Assembly (NCBI GenBank): GCA_016294035.1
Contig: JAEDCT010000013.1
Coordinates: 1 to 64,000, forward strand
Length of the DNA stretch: 64,000 bases
DNA from: Treponema sp.
GTDB lineage: Bacteria > Spirochaetota > Spirochaetia > Treponematales > Treponemataceae
Reading direction: 5' to 3'
Positions 1-7,325 of the stretch are shown here, piece by piece. Each line of letters starts with the position of its first letter. Positions within the stretch are counted from its first letter, which is position 1. The notes beneath the pieces were generated by a model. It saw only the letters and a program-made list of their open reading frames with translations. It had not been told where the DNA came from and did no database searches. Position numbers and translations under genes: made by a program.

Positions 1-922
1 TATCTGCAATTGAAGAGCGGGCATCGTTTGCATGGCAAGCCCAGTCAACTTTTCCACCTTCTACCATCATGAAGAAACCTGTCTTGTTATCAATAACTTC
101 AATACCTTTGCGAACATAATCGCGTAAAGCCCATTCACCTTTCTTACGGTCGTTGTCGTAGCTCATGGAGTCTGAGTCAGCAAGAGTTTCAGCAACTACA
201 AGAGCTTTGTCTCCATTCTTGAGTCCGGCTGCCGATTTCTGGTCAAAGCAAACCTTATATCCGGCGTTTTTTGCAAGATCATAAATTGAAGTTTTATCTT
301 TGTTTTTGTCCTGTGGGTCCATCAAAGCACCACCAGCAAAATAGTCAAAGTTTGAAGCAACAAGTTCTTCTCCGATCGGATAGTTTGACTTACGGCTGGC
401 CTGGTGAGCATAAGTTGCGGCAGGTGTAGCATGATTTAAGTTAACGGTTGAAATAACTCCGATCTTCCATTTTTTCTGATCACGAAGCTGTTCTGCAATT
501 GTGCGGTATTTGATTTTTTTTGTAATGTCAACATTGATTGAAGAAGAGTGTGTTTTGTAACCGGTAAAAATTGATGTTGCAGTTGATGCAGAGTCTGGAG
601 CAAATGATGTTGCATCGTAAGTGCTTGCTGAACCTGCAATTGGGAACTGGTAGAAACTTAAAGCTTTCATTTCTGGAGAGTCGCCAGGATTTTTTGATTT
701 TTTTACCACATCAACGATTCCGGCAGCATCTTTACCTGTGTAATATGCGGCACTTTGAATCTGCGGATAGCTCATTCCGTCTCCAATAAATACGAAAACA
801 TATTTAGGAGTTCCCTTTGATTCTGGAGCAACCTTGATTTTTGTTTCTGCATGAAGTGCAGAAAGTCCCATGGCAGCAAAAAGAAAAAATGATGCTGCAG
901 TTTTAATGTTTTTCCTTTTCAT
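1..922 (-). CDS. phoA: Alkaline phosphatase, C-terminus cut by window edge
   Basis: Secreted or periplasmic metal-dependent phosphomonoesterase that releases phosphate from organic esters. About 307 codons are visible and the reading frame runs off the left edge. A signal peptide covers about residues 1-25 (MKRKNIKTAASFFLFAAMG). It is followed by the alkaline phosphatase metal motif FVFIGDGMS and then PDSASTATSIFTGYKT, which holds the catalytic Ser region; later FMMVEGGKVDWACHAND matches the family metal site. The ATG at 922 is chosen because the signal peptide starts there; the ribosome site is weak. It has its own phosphate-type box at 991-1030 and heads the locus that continues with porin and pst genes after an inserted island. 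Family assignment is firm; substrate range is not known. Confidence 0.93.
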   Translation of the reverse strand, partial: MKRKNIKTAASFFLFAAMGLSALHAETKIKVAPESKGTPKYVFVFIGDGMSYPQIQSAAYYTGKDAAGIVDVVKKSKNPGDSPEMKALSFYQFPIAGSASTYDATSFAPDSASTATSIFTGYKTHSSSINVDITKKIKYRTIAEQLRDQKKWKIGVISTVNLNHATPAATYAHQASRKSNYPIGEELVASNFDYFAGGALMDPQDKNKDKTSIYDLAKNAGYKVCFDQKSAAGLKNGDKALVVAETLADSDSMSYDNDRKKGEWALRDYVRKGIEVIDNKTGFFMMVEGGKVDWACHANDARSSIAD

Positions 923-975
923 ATAATTCCTTGTCATCAGTTTGAATTTAAAATTTTTTCTAAGATGACGAGGAT

Positions 976-1030
976 AATTTATCCTGCTTGTGTAAAAAGA
1001 TAGTGAAGATGAAGTTAAGAATAGGTAAAA
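976..1030 (-). promoter_or_regulatory. Candidate Pho-type box and -10 of phoA
   Basis: On the minus strand four 7-mers lie at exact 11-bp spacing: TTTTACC (1024-1030), CTTAACT (1013-1019), CTTCACT (1002-1008) and TTTTACA (991-997). A 9-nt gap leads to a -10-like hexamer TAAATT (976-981). The same layout precedes the porin and pstS genes. It resembles in architecture the 11-bp-repeat Pho boxes of other bacteria. The regulator itself is not in this window. Confidence 0.75.
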
Positions 1031-1192
1031 ATATTTTTAGATAATATTAAGAAAAAAGGAAAAAGTTTTACTGTCGGAGAACTGTCTGAATAATTAAAGT
1101 CAAATGGAAGTTCTTGGGGACAAAGTTCGTGAAGAAAAAATTGTAGAAGGCATGCAGGCTGAAGAGGAAGAAGATATCGAAGAAGCCCTCTG

Positions 1193-1361
1193 GATCGCCG
1201 TTCTTCTTTTGAACCTCAGGTTGTAAAAAATGGTCAAAAAAACATAAACAACATCGATTCAAATGATTTACATTGATGCCATTCATTACTCAGTTCGTGA
1301 CAACGGAGTAATACGTAAGCTTGCCGACTATGTGATTCTTGGACTTGCCTGCGACGGCTAA
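1193..1361 (+). pseudogene. Decayed IS256-family transposase fragment
   Basis: Two out-of-frame pieces of an IS256/Mutator-type transposase. From 1193 one frame reads RRSSFEPQVVKNGQK, the conserved stretch that follows the N-terminal domain. From 1263 another frame reads MIYIDAIHYSVRDNGVIRKL, which is the signature around the first catalytic Asp, and stops at 1359-1361. The sequence between them and both ends of the gene are missing. The stretch 1031-1192 holds nothing else I can name. Together with the fragments near 2.3 and 7.1 kb it shows that an IS256 element once entered this locus. Confidence 0.7.
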
Positions 1362-1419
1362 TATAGAAAGTTTCCTATGAATTTGTTAGATTAAAAAATG
1401 TAGACAGTGTCGCTAAAAA

Positions 1420-1490
1420 AGAAGTCCGCGGTCCCTATTGGTGCAAAGCACCCACTGCATAAGCAGGAGAAGGATTTCCGCGGCTCACGA
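1420..1490 (+). ncRNA. Compact structured RNA upstream of Abi_2 gene (abiF-RNA-like)
   Basis: An outer stem can form between CCGCGG at 1426-1431 and CCGCGG at 1478-1483, with an adjoining UCC/GGA pairing (1432-1434 with 1472-1474). Inside lie two short hairpins: GGTGC-AAA-GCACC (1440-1452) and CTGC-ATAA-GCAG (1455-1466). It is far more G/C-rich than its surroundings and ends about 50 nt before the Abi_2 start codon. Structured RNAs (the abiF motif) are known upstream of AbiF genes, so an RNA partner is the best reading. I cannot check it against a covariance model here. Confidence 0.55.
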
Positions 1491-1540
1491 TTTAAATATA
1501 ACAGTCTTTCTACGAAAAAGCAACATGGAATTAATACGAT

Positions 1541-2221
1541 ATGAATACACGGTTTTATTCTGAAATAGAGAACTCTTTTACCTCTTCACGACTTTCTGTT
1601 TATAAGCAAGATGGAGCAGATAATCTGACTTGTCTTGCCCGCTATTTATATAACATCGAAGTTTGTAAAAGTCTTTATTCCTCTGTGAATATTTTTGAAG
1701 TAACATTCCGTAACGCAATAGATAAAGTTTTGTGTATCGTTGCTGGTGCAGATAACTGGTATGATATTCTAATTCTAGATTCTACATCTATGAAAAATAT
1801 CAGTGATGCAAAACATAAGATTCAGAAAAAAGGGAAGCCTGTTACCCACGACAGAATTGTCTCAGAATTAACTTTCGGTTTCTGGACTTCCCTTTTAACA
1901 CCTCGTTATTCACAAGCTTCTTTTCAGAGTAAGATTATAAAGACATGTTTCAAAGGTGTTCCTGCAGCTCAAAGAAATATCAAGAATTTACAAGCAAGAT
2001 TTGATAAAATCCGTATTCTTAGAAATCGTGTATCTCACCATGAAAGAATCATTCATTGGAAAAACTTGAGCATACAGCATGATGAACTTCTAGAAAGTAT
2101 CAAATGGCTAGATAATGCTTCTTACGAATTGGCTTGCAGTTGTGATAAATTTCCGAAAGTTTATGCAAAGGATTTTAAGGCTTACAAGCGATATGTCAAG
2201 AGACATTGGAATAAGTATTAA
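1541..2221 (+). CDS. Abi_2/AbiF-like abortive infection protein (HEPN)
   Basis: A 226-aa protein of the Abi_2 type, a family linked to abortive phage infection. The motif RNRVSH at residues 161-166 fits the R-x4-H active site of HEPN ribonucleases, and YKQDGADNLTCLARYLYNIE near the N-terminus is typical of the family. The expected role is a toxic RNase released or activated on infection. No clear ribosome site precedes the ATG; the structured RNA at 1420-1490 lies just upstream and may neutralise the protein, as in RNA toxin-antitoxin pairs. The neighbourhood (transposase debris on both sides) fits a transferred defence gene. Family is fairly sure, biochemistry inferred. Confidence 0.75.
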   Translation: MNTRFYSEIENSFTSSRLSVYKQDGADNLTCLARYLYNIEVCKSLYSSVNIFEVTFRNAIDKVLCIVAGADNWYDILILDSTSMKNISDAKHKIQKKGKPVTHDRIVSELTFGFWTSLLTPRYSQASFQSKIIKTCFKGVPAAQRNIKNLQARFDKIRILRNRVSHHERIIHWKNLSIQHDELLESIKWLDNASYELACSCDKFPKVYAKDFKAYKRYVKRHWNKY

Positions 2222-2331
2222 ACTTTGTCTCGTAAATTTAATTATTTTCTAAACTATACGGTTAATTTTATCTACCCAGCTGTAATGTTATTAATAACGA
2301 GATGTTTTTTTTCAAGAATATTGCGAGCCTG

Positions 2332-2475
2332 GAAATAATAAAAGGCCTTCTGTCTGAGTATGACATTCAGTCTGCAGAAGACATGGAAGAAGTTCCTAAA
2401 GGATCTTCTTGGCGGAATCATTAAATGTGCATTATGTACGAAGGCCGTTTGCCAGACTAATTCTCTTAAAAAAAA
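2332..2475 (+). repeat. 144-bp direct repeat, copy A (IS256 transposase N-terminal piece)
   Basis: Identical over 144 bp to 7077-7220, offset exactly 4745 bp. On the plus strand it encodes the N-terminal part of an IS256-type transposase (EIIKGLLSEYDIQSAEDMEE), then an extra C shifts the frame before KDLLGGIIK. Both copies carry the same extra base, so the damage predates the duplication. The two copies bracket the small-gene island at 2.5-7.0 kb. Confidence 0.85.
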
Positions 2476-2506
2476 AGACAACCTGTTTTTTACGGGCAAG
2501 TTGTCT
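2468..2506 (-). terminator. Rho-independent terminator of the small-gene cluster
   Basis: On the minus strand AGACAAC (2500-2506) pairs with GTTGTCT (2476-2482) and is followed directly by a run of nine T. It lies downstream of the minus-strand cluster 2679-5848 and is the likely end of that transcript. Confidence 0.65.
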
Positions 2507-2678
2507 ATAAAAATTTTTGACTCTTGAAAAAATCCAAGTGAAATTTATTCGAAACATAAACAGTAGCTGTCAGCTGCAAGCGAGTAACTTGCATTAATAT
2601 TTTTTATTGCAGCCTACTGAATTTACAGAATAAATTTCACACTCTCAAAAATTACATCAGGCAGTCTGCTTATTTTTA

Positions 2679-2882
2679 TTATCGGCAAAGACTTAACATT
2701 TCACATAACAAATCATAAGTCTGCTTACCTGTCATAGAGTCAATCAAATTTTCAAGACCAGGTTCAATCTTTTTACCCAGGATCTCTTCAATTTCCCGAC
2801 TTGAAGGAGACAAATCTTCTGACTAATTTTCCTGATAAAAATCTAAAGTCATCATCTGTGATGTGTTAAATGTTGCTGCCAT
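2679..2882 (-). pseudogene. Small hypothetical gene interrupted by an in-frame TAG
   Basis: A 68-codon frame begins at an ATG (2882) with a good GGAGG ribosome site. It reads MAATFNTSQMMTLDFYQEN, meets TAG at 2823-2825, then continues with SEDLSPSSREIEEILGKK to a TAA at 2679-2681. The strong ribosome site and the sensible residues after the stop suggest one original gene of 67 residues with a recent nonsense mutation. No family recognised. It would be the last gene of the minus-strand cluster. About 200 bases between it and the terminator at 2506 hold nothing I can name. Confidence 0.5.
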
Positions 2883-2976
2883 AAAATACCTCCGGTAATA
2901 AAATAAAGACCAAAAAAGTCCCTATATATATATTGTCGAAGAAGTATCATTTTCGGCAAAAAACCAGAAAAAAAAA

Positions 2977-3186
2977 TTAAAATTTTTTATTGTGTGGTGT
3001 GGAATATGAGATCTTCTTTTCGATATTAGTACACAGTTGTTTAATCTCGGCCTCGGTCTTAACCATTTCCTGTTTAAGAAAATCCTGGTACTGAAGTGCC
3101 GAAATAAATTTCTCAGCCATTTTTGTATCACAATAGTAAGGAACCAACGAAGTTTCTAATAAGCGTATGTCATCAAACTTAATCAT
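2977..3186 (-). CDS. Small hypothetical protein, helical
   Basis: A 69-aa product (MIKFDDIRLLETSLVPYYCD...) with a charged, probably coiled-coil middle (FLKQEMVKTEAEIKQL). Its start overlaps the stop region of the upstream gene by 8 nt, so it is probably translationally coupled. No domain recognised and no signal peptide or membrane segment. It belongs to the same minus-strand run of small genes and is A/T-rich like them. Confidence 0.55.
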   Translation of the reverse strand: MIKFDDIRLLETSLVPYYCDTKMAEKFISALQYQDFLKQEMVKTEAEIKQLCTNIEKKISYSTPHNKKF

Positions 3187-3451
3187 TATAATATTTTCCC
3201 CGAGTCCAATGATAGCGGCAGACAGGAATAGTGATTGAGTGTTCCATAAAATAAAGTTTCAATCGTCGATAATAAATAGGACTACACACCACTAAGTCAG
3301 CATTCTTTATTTTTCCTGTCAAAATTGAATCAAGCATGTCGACATACTTGAATTGAACCGTATCTTCTTTCATTCCGTTCTTACGGCAGCTTTTTGCTTG
3401 AATCTTTACGAGTGTCTTTGGAATGTCGTTAGTGTAGTAAATCTTCTTCAT
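3179..3451 (-). CDS. Small hypothetical protein
   Basis: A 90-aa protein beginning MKKIYYTNDIPKTLVKIQAK. I place the start at 3451 because AAGGAG lies six bases upstream; the open frame extends further but without a ribosome site. The alternation of hydrophobic strands (NADLVVCSPIYYRRLKLYF) suggests a small alpha/beta fold. No family recognised. It overlaps the preceding gene by 23 nt and the following one by 8 nt, so these are tightly coupled. Confidence 0.6.
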   Translation of the reverse strand: MKKIYYTNDIPKTLVKIQAKSCRKNGMKEDTVQFKYVDMLDSILTGKIKNADLVVCSPIYYRRLKLYFMEHSITIPVCRYHWTRGKYYND

Positions 3452-3668
3452 CATCATCTCCTTCATTTTCATTAATGAGAATAGTTTTCCCAGCTGCACG
3501 AGCTTCGGAAACCAATATCTCTTTTTCAGAATCTGTAATTGAACCGTCTATTAGTAAAACATTTTCGCTCTGGAAAGCTACAGCACCGTTTTTTAGAGCA
3601 TGCAAGCAGCACTTATGTATTAAGCCTGAATCAACATCATCCCGAAAAAAAATCCTAACTTCTTTCAC
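3429..3668 (-). CDS. Small hypothetical protein with acidic tail
   Basis: A 79-aa product starting at GTG (3668) behind AAGGAG. It starts MKEVRIFFRDDVDSGLIHKC, has a central ENVLLIDGSITDSEKEILV and ends in a very acidic tail (NENEGDDDEEDLL). The ribosome site overlaps the end of the previous gene, and the C-terminus overlaps the next gene. No family recognised. The acidic tail could mediate binding to a basic partner, but that is only a guess. Confidence 0.6.
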   Translation of the reverse strand: MKEVRIFFRDDVDSGLIHKCCLHALKNGAVAFQSENVLLIDGSITDSEKEILVSEARAAGKTILINENEGDDDEEDLLH

Positions 3669-3679
3669 TTAATTACTCC

Positions 3680-4093
3680 TTAATATTTTTTCAAGCAGAC
3701 TATCTTGTAAATATCCAAGTCTCTCAGAGAATCAGAATATATAGTTTCAAGAAAATTTTTTACCTCTGTATTTTCATTTTCCTTCAGTAATTTAACGGAA
3801 AAAGTGTAATCTCCTTCATGAGACAACGAATTCATAATAATAGTTTTTGTAGACTCCCCAACACTTTCTGCAACGACTTCAGCTTTCGGGCATCTGGCAA
3901 TTACTAAGTACAAGCAATTTTTAATCCAAAAGAGTCTGTTGAGAAGGCGGGGAAGAAATACGATCCGATTTTCTGATTCATCTAGCACGATAATTGAGAT
4001 CTCGCTCTTAATTAAAATTTCGCGAAACCAGTCCAATCTGATATAAATTTCTCCATCCTTTTTAAGATAAATTTCATCATCCTTTATTTCCAT
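3680..4093 (-). CDS. Hypothetical protein, 137 aa
   Basis: Starts MEIKDDEIYLKKDGEIYIRL behind AGGAGG. A hydrophobic stretch in the middle (LLNRLFWIKNCLYLVIA) could be buried core rather than a membrane span because the rest is polar. The C-terminus SLRDLDIYKIVCLKKY resembles the end of the 109-aa protein encoded upstream at 4591-4920 (KKELDLYKVVNITEE), so the two may be distant paralogues. Function unknown. Part of the minus-strand cluster. Confidence 0.6.
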   Translation of the reverse strand: MEIKDDEIYLKKDGEIYIRLDWFREILIKSEISIIVLDESENRIVFLPRLLNRLFWIKNCLYLVIARCPKAEVVAESVGESTKTIIMNSLSHEGDYTFSVKLLKENENTEVKNFLETIYSDSLRDLDIYKIVCLKKY

Positions 4094-4261
4094 TTTGATT
4101 TTTCCTCCTGATCAATCTGATTCCATATATAACTGGCTTTATCCATCCACGACTGTATCTGAGATTGATAATATAAAACCCAAATAATCCTTTCGGGGAT
4201 ACGCCTTGGCTGATAGATCTGATAAAAAATCAAACTGTGAGTAATAATCGTAATTTAATAT

Positions 4262-4335
4262 CATAAATATCCTAAAAAAAGCCGTGAGTATTCGGGCTTG
4301 GGGGAGTCCTATATACCCACGCCGAGTGGGAGGTC
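4262..4335. other. Structured hairpin segment, possible IS200/IS605-type right end
   Basis: Within the 257-bp gap between two cluster genes lies a G/C-rich stretch with a CCCAC-GCCGA-GTGGG hairpin (4317-4331) and a GCC/GGC stem region before it. The order GGGGGAGTCC, spacer, hairpin, AGGTCAA recalls right ends of IS200/IS605 elements, but no tnpA or tnpB remnant is visible nearby. On the minus strand AAGCC...GGCTT followed by a T-run could instead act as a weak terminator inside the cluster. Low confidence in either reading. Confidence 0.3.
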
Positions 4336-4350
4336 AATAAAGGCTATTTC

Positions 4351-4590
4351 TTATTTGCCTTTACTATTATTAGAGTCTATGAGTTTTTCAGCTTTTAATA
4401 AAAGCTTATAGCCGAGCTGGAACAAATCATCATAAGTCCTTTTTGAGTTTGGATGAAGCTCGAAATACTTATCACTAGCTCTTATTCCCAGATCTATCGC
4501 TTTATTTTCAGGGTTTCCTTTTAATTTTCCTTTTGCATTTTCCTGAGAGATAATATTTGCAAAAATTTGTTTATATCCAATTTTGTTCAT
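4351..4590 (-). CDS. Small hypothetical protein, 79 aa
   Basis: Begins MNKIGYKQIFANIISQENAK; the ATG follows the TAA of the previous gene without a gap, and the ribosome site GGAGG lies inside that gene. Charged and helical throughout, with no membrane span. No family recognised. It is the last gene before the 257-bp gap that holds the hairpin segment. Confidence 0.6.
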   Translation of the reverse strand: MNKIGYKQIFANIISQENAKGKLKGNPENKAIDLGIRASDKYFELHPNSKRTYDDLFQLGYKLLLKAEKLIDSNNSKGK

Positions 4591-4920
4591 TTATTCCTCC
4601 GTAATGTTTACAACTTTATAAAGATCAAGCTCTTTCTTTAAGGGCGGATAATTTCGATTGATGATTGTTTCAAATCCTTCATCATCGCTATATGTAATCA
4701 AAAACTCACCAGTGTTACCTGTTTTTTCCACAGCCAGCAAAACAGACCCTTCTCCAGTTACCTCAGATAAAGAGAACTCCGACAGCACAGACTTTCTTCG
4801 TCCATCGTCTTCACTCAAGGAAACTCTTTCTTCAGTAGAGAGTTCAGGAAATTCCTTCAACCAGGCAGCAAGCTCAGACTCAAATAGAGAAATGCGAATT
4901 TTCTTTTCTAAAATCTTCAT
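4591..4920 (-). CDS. Hypothetical protein, 109 aa
   Basis: Starts MKILEKKIRISLFESELAAW at 4920, chosen for GGAGG nine bases upstream; a longer frame to 4938 lacks a ribosome site. The C-terminal half alternates strands (GEFLITYSDDEGFETIINRN) and ends ELDLYKVVNITEE, similar to the end of the 137-aa cluster protein at 3680-4093. No known family. The stop codon abuts the start of the next gene. Confidence 0.6.
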   Translation of the reverse strand: MKILEKKIRISLFESELAAWLKEFPELSTEERVSLSEDDGRRKSVLSEFSLSEVTGEGSVLLAVEKTGNTGEFLITYSDDEGFETIINRNYPPLKKELDLYKVVNITEE

Positions 4921-4930
4921 ATTTTTCCTC

Positions 4931-5449
4931 CTATGCAACCAGTTTTTTGTTTAAATCATGCTCTTGTGCATTCACAAATGTCTTTTCCGCAGGTTGTAAA
5001 TTAGTAATTGAATTTTGATAAAATTCAATGATTTTTTTAATGTATTCCTCTCTATCCCTCTTCTCTTTTTCCTTCGCTAAATTCCGTTTCTGAATAAGAG
5101 AACTCATACCTTGAACTATGAATTCGGAAATAAGTTCAGAATTATCAGCTATAACGTCGAGACAGATGCCAGGATCTGGGATATCTTTGTATGATCCATT
5201 AATAATGTCTGTCTCTTTTTTGATCTTCACATAGCCGAGAAACTCATATTCGTTTTTAGGTTTCCTACTTATCAAGCCAAAACAACCTGGCTCATTATTT
5301 CCATAAAAGCAAATTGTTTTAGTGCCATCAGCATGCGTCCCTGGTCGACAGTTTTTAGGAGCAAAACCTGTGCTGTGCTTTCGTAGGATACTAGCTCCCA
5401 TAGTAGCAATACCTTCTAAACCAAATGCTAAGACTTTTTTACGATTCAT
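4931..5449 (-). CDS. Hypothetical protein, 172 aa
   Basis: Starts MNRKKVLAFGLEGIATMGAS behind GGAGG. The N-terminal 18 residues are hydrophobic with two basic residues and might be a membrane anchor or signal segment. A cysteine- and glycine-containing middle (CRPGTHADGTKTICFYGNN, then GCFGLISRKPK) is followed by a long charged helix (QKRNLAKEKEKRDREEYIKK). I do not recognise the family. It lies second in the minus-strand cluster, 11 bases after the first gene's stop codon. Confidence 0.6.
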   Translation of the reverse strand: MNRKKVLAFGLEGIATMGASILRKHSTGFAPKNCRPGTHADGTKTICFYGNNEPGCFGLISRKPKNEYEFLGYVKIKKETDIINGSYKDIPDPGICLDVIADNSELISEFIVQGMSSLIQKRNLAKEKEKRDREEYIKKIIEFYQNSITNLQPAEKTFVNAQEHDLNKKLVA

Positions 5450-5461
5450 ATATCACTCCTC

Positions 5462-5848
5462 CTAAGCGATTAATTTATAATCTTCATCAATATCGTTATA
5501 TATATGACGAAGAGAATGTTTTTTGTTTTTATATTTTTGAACCTTCTCTAGAGGTCGGATACGACTTTCGATTTCATTTAAATACAAAAGTTGTTCCTGA
5601 TGATTTGAACACTTCAAGTAAGGATCCAAATCATTTTTTGCAAGAGCTGTACAGTATTCCTCAAAGGAAACATTAACTACAGACATAATGCAGTCGCGCA
5701 AATCGTGCTTAGTTCTTGGCAATTCTCTCCCAATTTTTGCAGCTTCTTTTCCATCCTTAGCCCATACTGGATGTGTTATTGGAATAAAAAAGTTTTTTCC
5801 TACATGTCCAGCTTTTACAGTAACCAAAAAATAATTTGTCTTCTTCAT
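5462..5848 (-). CDS. Hypothetical protein, first gene of small-gene cluster
   Basis: Product of 128 aa starting MKKTNYFLVTVKAGHVGKNF. The ATG at 5848 sits six bases after AGGAGG; the ATG two codons earlier is too close to it. The N-terminal half has a beta-strand pattern with a conserved-looking segment WAKDGKEAAKIGRELPRTKH, the C-terminal half is helical and basic. No named family. It leads the minus-strand cluster. A TATAAT at 5884-5889 (minus strand) may be the -10 of its promoter, without a convincing -35. Confidence 0.62.
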   Translation of the reverse strand: MKKTNYFLVTVKAGHVGKNFFIPITHPVWAKDGKEAAKIGRELPRTKHDLRDCIMSVVNVSFEEYCTALAKNDLDPYLKCSNHQEQLLYLNEIESRIRPLEKVQKYKNKKHSLRHIYNDIDEDYKLIA

Positions 5849-5955
5849 ACTCATCCTCCTTGAGTTATCTGTTTGTATGACTTATTATAAAAAAAAAAAA
5901 ATTCATTGCAGGGATTTTTTTAGATTTTTTTTCCGAAAAATTATATTATTACGTC

Positions 5956-6939
5956 ATGGCAAGAAAACATAATCCAGTCAATGATTACTTATATTATGAC
6001 AAAAATGAATCTGAAAATTTTAAAAAAGATGACCTTATTCCATTCTTAACAAACTTAGGGTTATACCAATTCTATATGAAGGAAATAGATAAAGAAGGCA
6101 TAGATTCTCTGGATGAAAAACAAAAAAAATTCTTAGATGTTGTAATAGAAGAATACCATAGCGAAAGTGGGAAAGAACGGTTTAAACTAGCTTTTTCTTG
6201 GAAAAACGATAGGGATGTAGAAAAATGTAAAAAAATTATTAATTTATATGAAAAAATTTTTAATCTATATGGAAAGGAAAACGTTTTTAATCCTGTTAAC
6301 AATAACGTATATACTCTTGCAAGGAAAGTAATAAAGGCATCAGAATATTTTAATTTATTTGCGGACATGCTTGATAAATATACGTACGAATTATATACCT
6401 CAGATTATGACAGAATTATCGATTTTTTTGATATAAACTTAAAAGAAGTCTTCACCCAATTTAATATTCTTTATAAAAAAATAAGTGCTGATTTTCCAAC
6501 TAAAATAGATAAACTTGAAACTCAAAATAAAAAAGCTGAAATATTATATTTTGCATGTTTTAACACTTTGAAAGAAGATGGTTTTTTTGAGGAAAAAACA
6601 TACACCGAGATGAGCAACGCCTTTAATGAACTACTGAATCCTAATATAGTCAGAAACAAAGTTAATACAGCAGAAATAGAAAAAAAATTGCAGGAACTCA
6701 GAAGGTATGAATTTTCTAAAGTTCAAACCTTTATGCAAAACTTCATAAAAAACAATGATTGTCCCGAATCACTAGTCTCAGAAGTAACTGATTATAATAG
6801 ATACAGTGAATACTATTATATCTTCCTTCATTCTGCTCAATATTATATTGCAGGCGAAGAAATAATTCCTTCTTCAGATATTTCAAAAATTACTTCCAGT
6901 ATGCAAGATATTGTAATAAAATTTCAAAATCTCAAATAA
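5956..6939 (+). CDS. Hypothetical 327-aa helical protein, divergent to cluster
   Basis: Starts MARKHNPVNDYLYYDKNESE. Almost entirely helical and charged, with many Lys, Glu, Asn and Tyr; no signal peptide, membrane span or catalytic motif that I recognise. It is transcribed away from the minus-strand small-gene cluster across a 107-bp A/T-rich gap, so the two units may share control. The base composition is clearly more A/T-rich than the flanking pho genes, in line with transfer. The ribosome site is poor. Function unknown. Confidence 0.65.
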   Translation: MARKHNPVNDYLYYDKNESENFKKDDLIPFLTNLGLYQFYMKEIDKEGIDSLDEKQKKFLDVVIEEYHSESGKERFKLAFSWKNDRDVEKCKKIINLYEKIFNLYGKENVFNPVNNNVYTLARKVIKASEYFNLFADMLDKYTYELYTSDYDRIIDFFDINLKEVFTQFNILYKKISADFPTKIDKLETQNKKAEILYFACFNTLKEDGFFEEKTYTEMSNAFNELLNPNIVRNKVNTAEIEKKLQELRRYEFSKVQTFMQNFIKNNDCPESLVSEVTDYNRYSEYYYIFLHSAQYYIAGEEIIPSSDISKITSSMQDIVIKFQNLK

Positions 6940-7052
6940 CTTAAAAAGTCTCAATTTACAGAAACTTTTACAAGGTCTCAAATAAAGGGATTCCGAATAA
7001 TCGAAATCCCCCTATTCAGAGCCTGTGAAAATCTTTTTTGTAAATTCAAAAT

Positions 7053-7220
7053 ATGGAAATGACAGAAAGCAAACGAGAAATAATAAAAGGCCTTCTGTCT
7101 GAGTATGACATTCAGTCTGCAGAAGACATGGAAGAAGTTCCTAAAGGATCTTCTTGGCGGAATCATTAAATGTGCATTATGTACGAAGGCCGTTTGCCAG
7201 ACTAATTCTCTTAAAAAAAA
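7053..7220 (+). pseudogene. IS256 transposase N-terminal fragment, includes 144-bp repeat copy B
   Basis: From the ATG at 7053 the frame reads MEMTESKREIIKGLLSEYDI and onward into IQSAEDMEEV, matching the start of IS256-family transposases. An extra C then breaks the frame; the next frame gives LKDLLGGIIK, after which homology stops. Positions 7077-7220 are identical to 2332-2475. The remaining sequence up to the porin stop codon at 7326 holds nothing else I recognise. Confidence 0.75.
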
Positions 7221-7325
7221 GATCCGATATTCTCTTTCTAAAATCATATCAGATAATGATTTAGCCAGGAATATCGGAAAAAAAGGAGGCCCTAAGCGAC
7301 CCGAATCGCAGCTCAGGGAAAAGGA

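Noticed and set aside
1068..1286. Minus-strand 72-aa open frame as a gene
   Set aside because: It is the antisense of the IS256 transposase remnant and has no ribosome site.
2272..2499. Minus-strand 75-aa open frame and its twin at 6978-7247
   Set aside because: They are antisense readings of the 144-bp transposase repeat, so their similarity reflects the repeat, not paralogous genes.
5462..5854. Ribosomal-protein-like identity for the first small cluster gene
   Set aside because: The vague strand and basic pattern is not enough; no signature residues match a ribosomal family.
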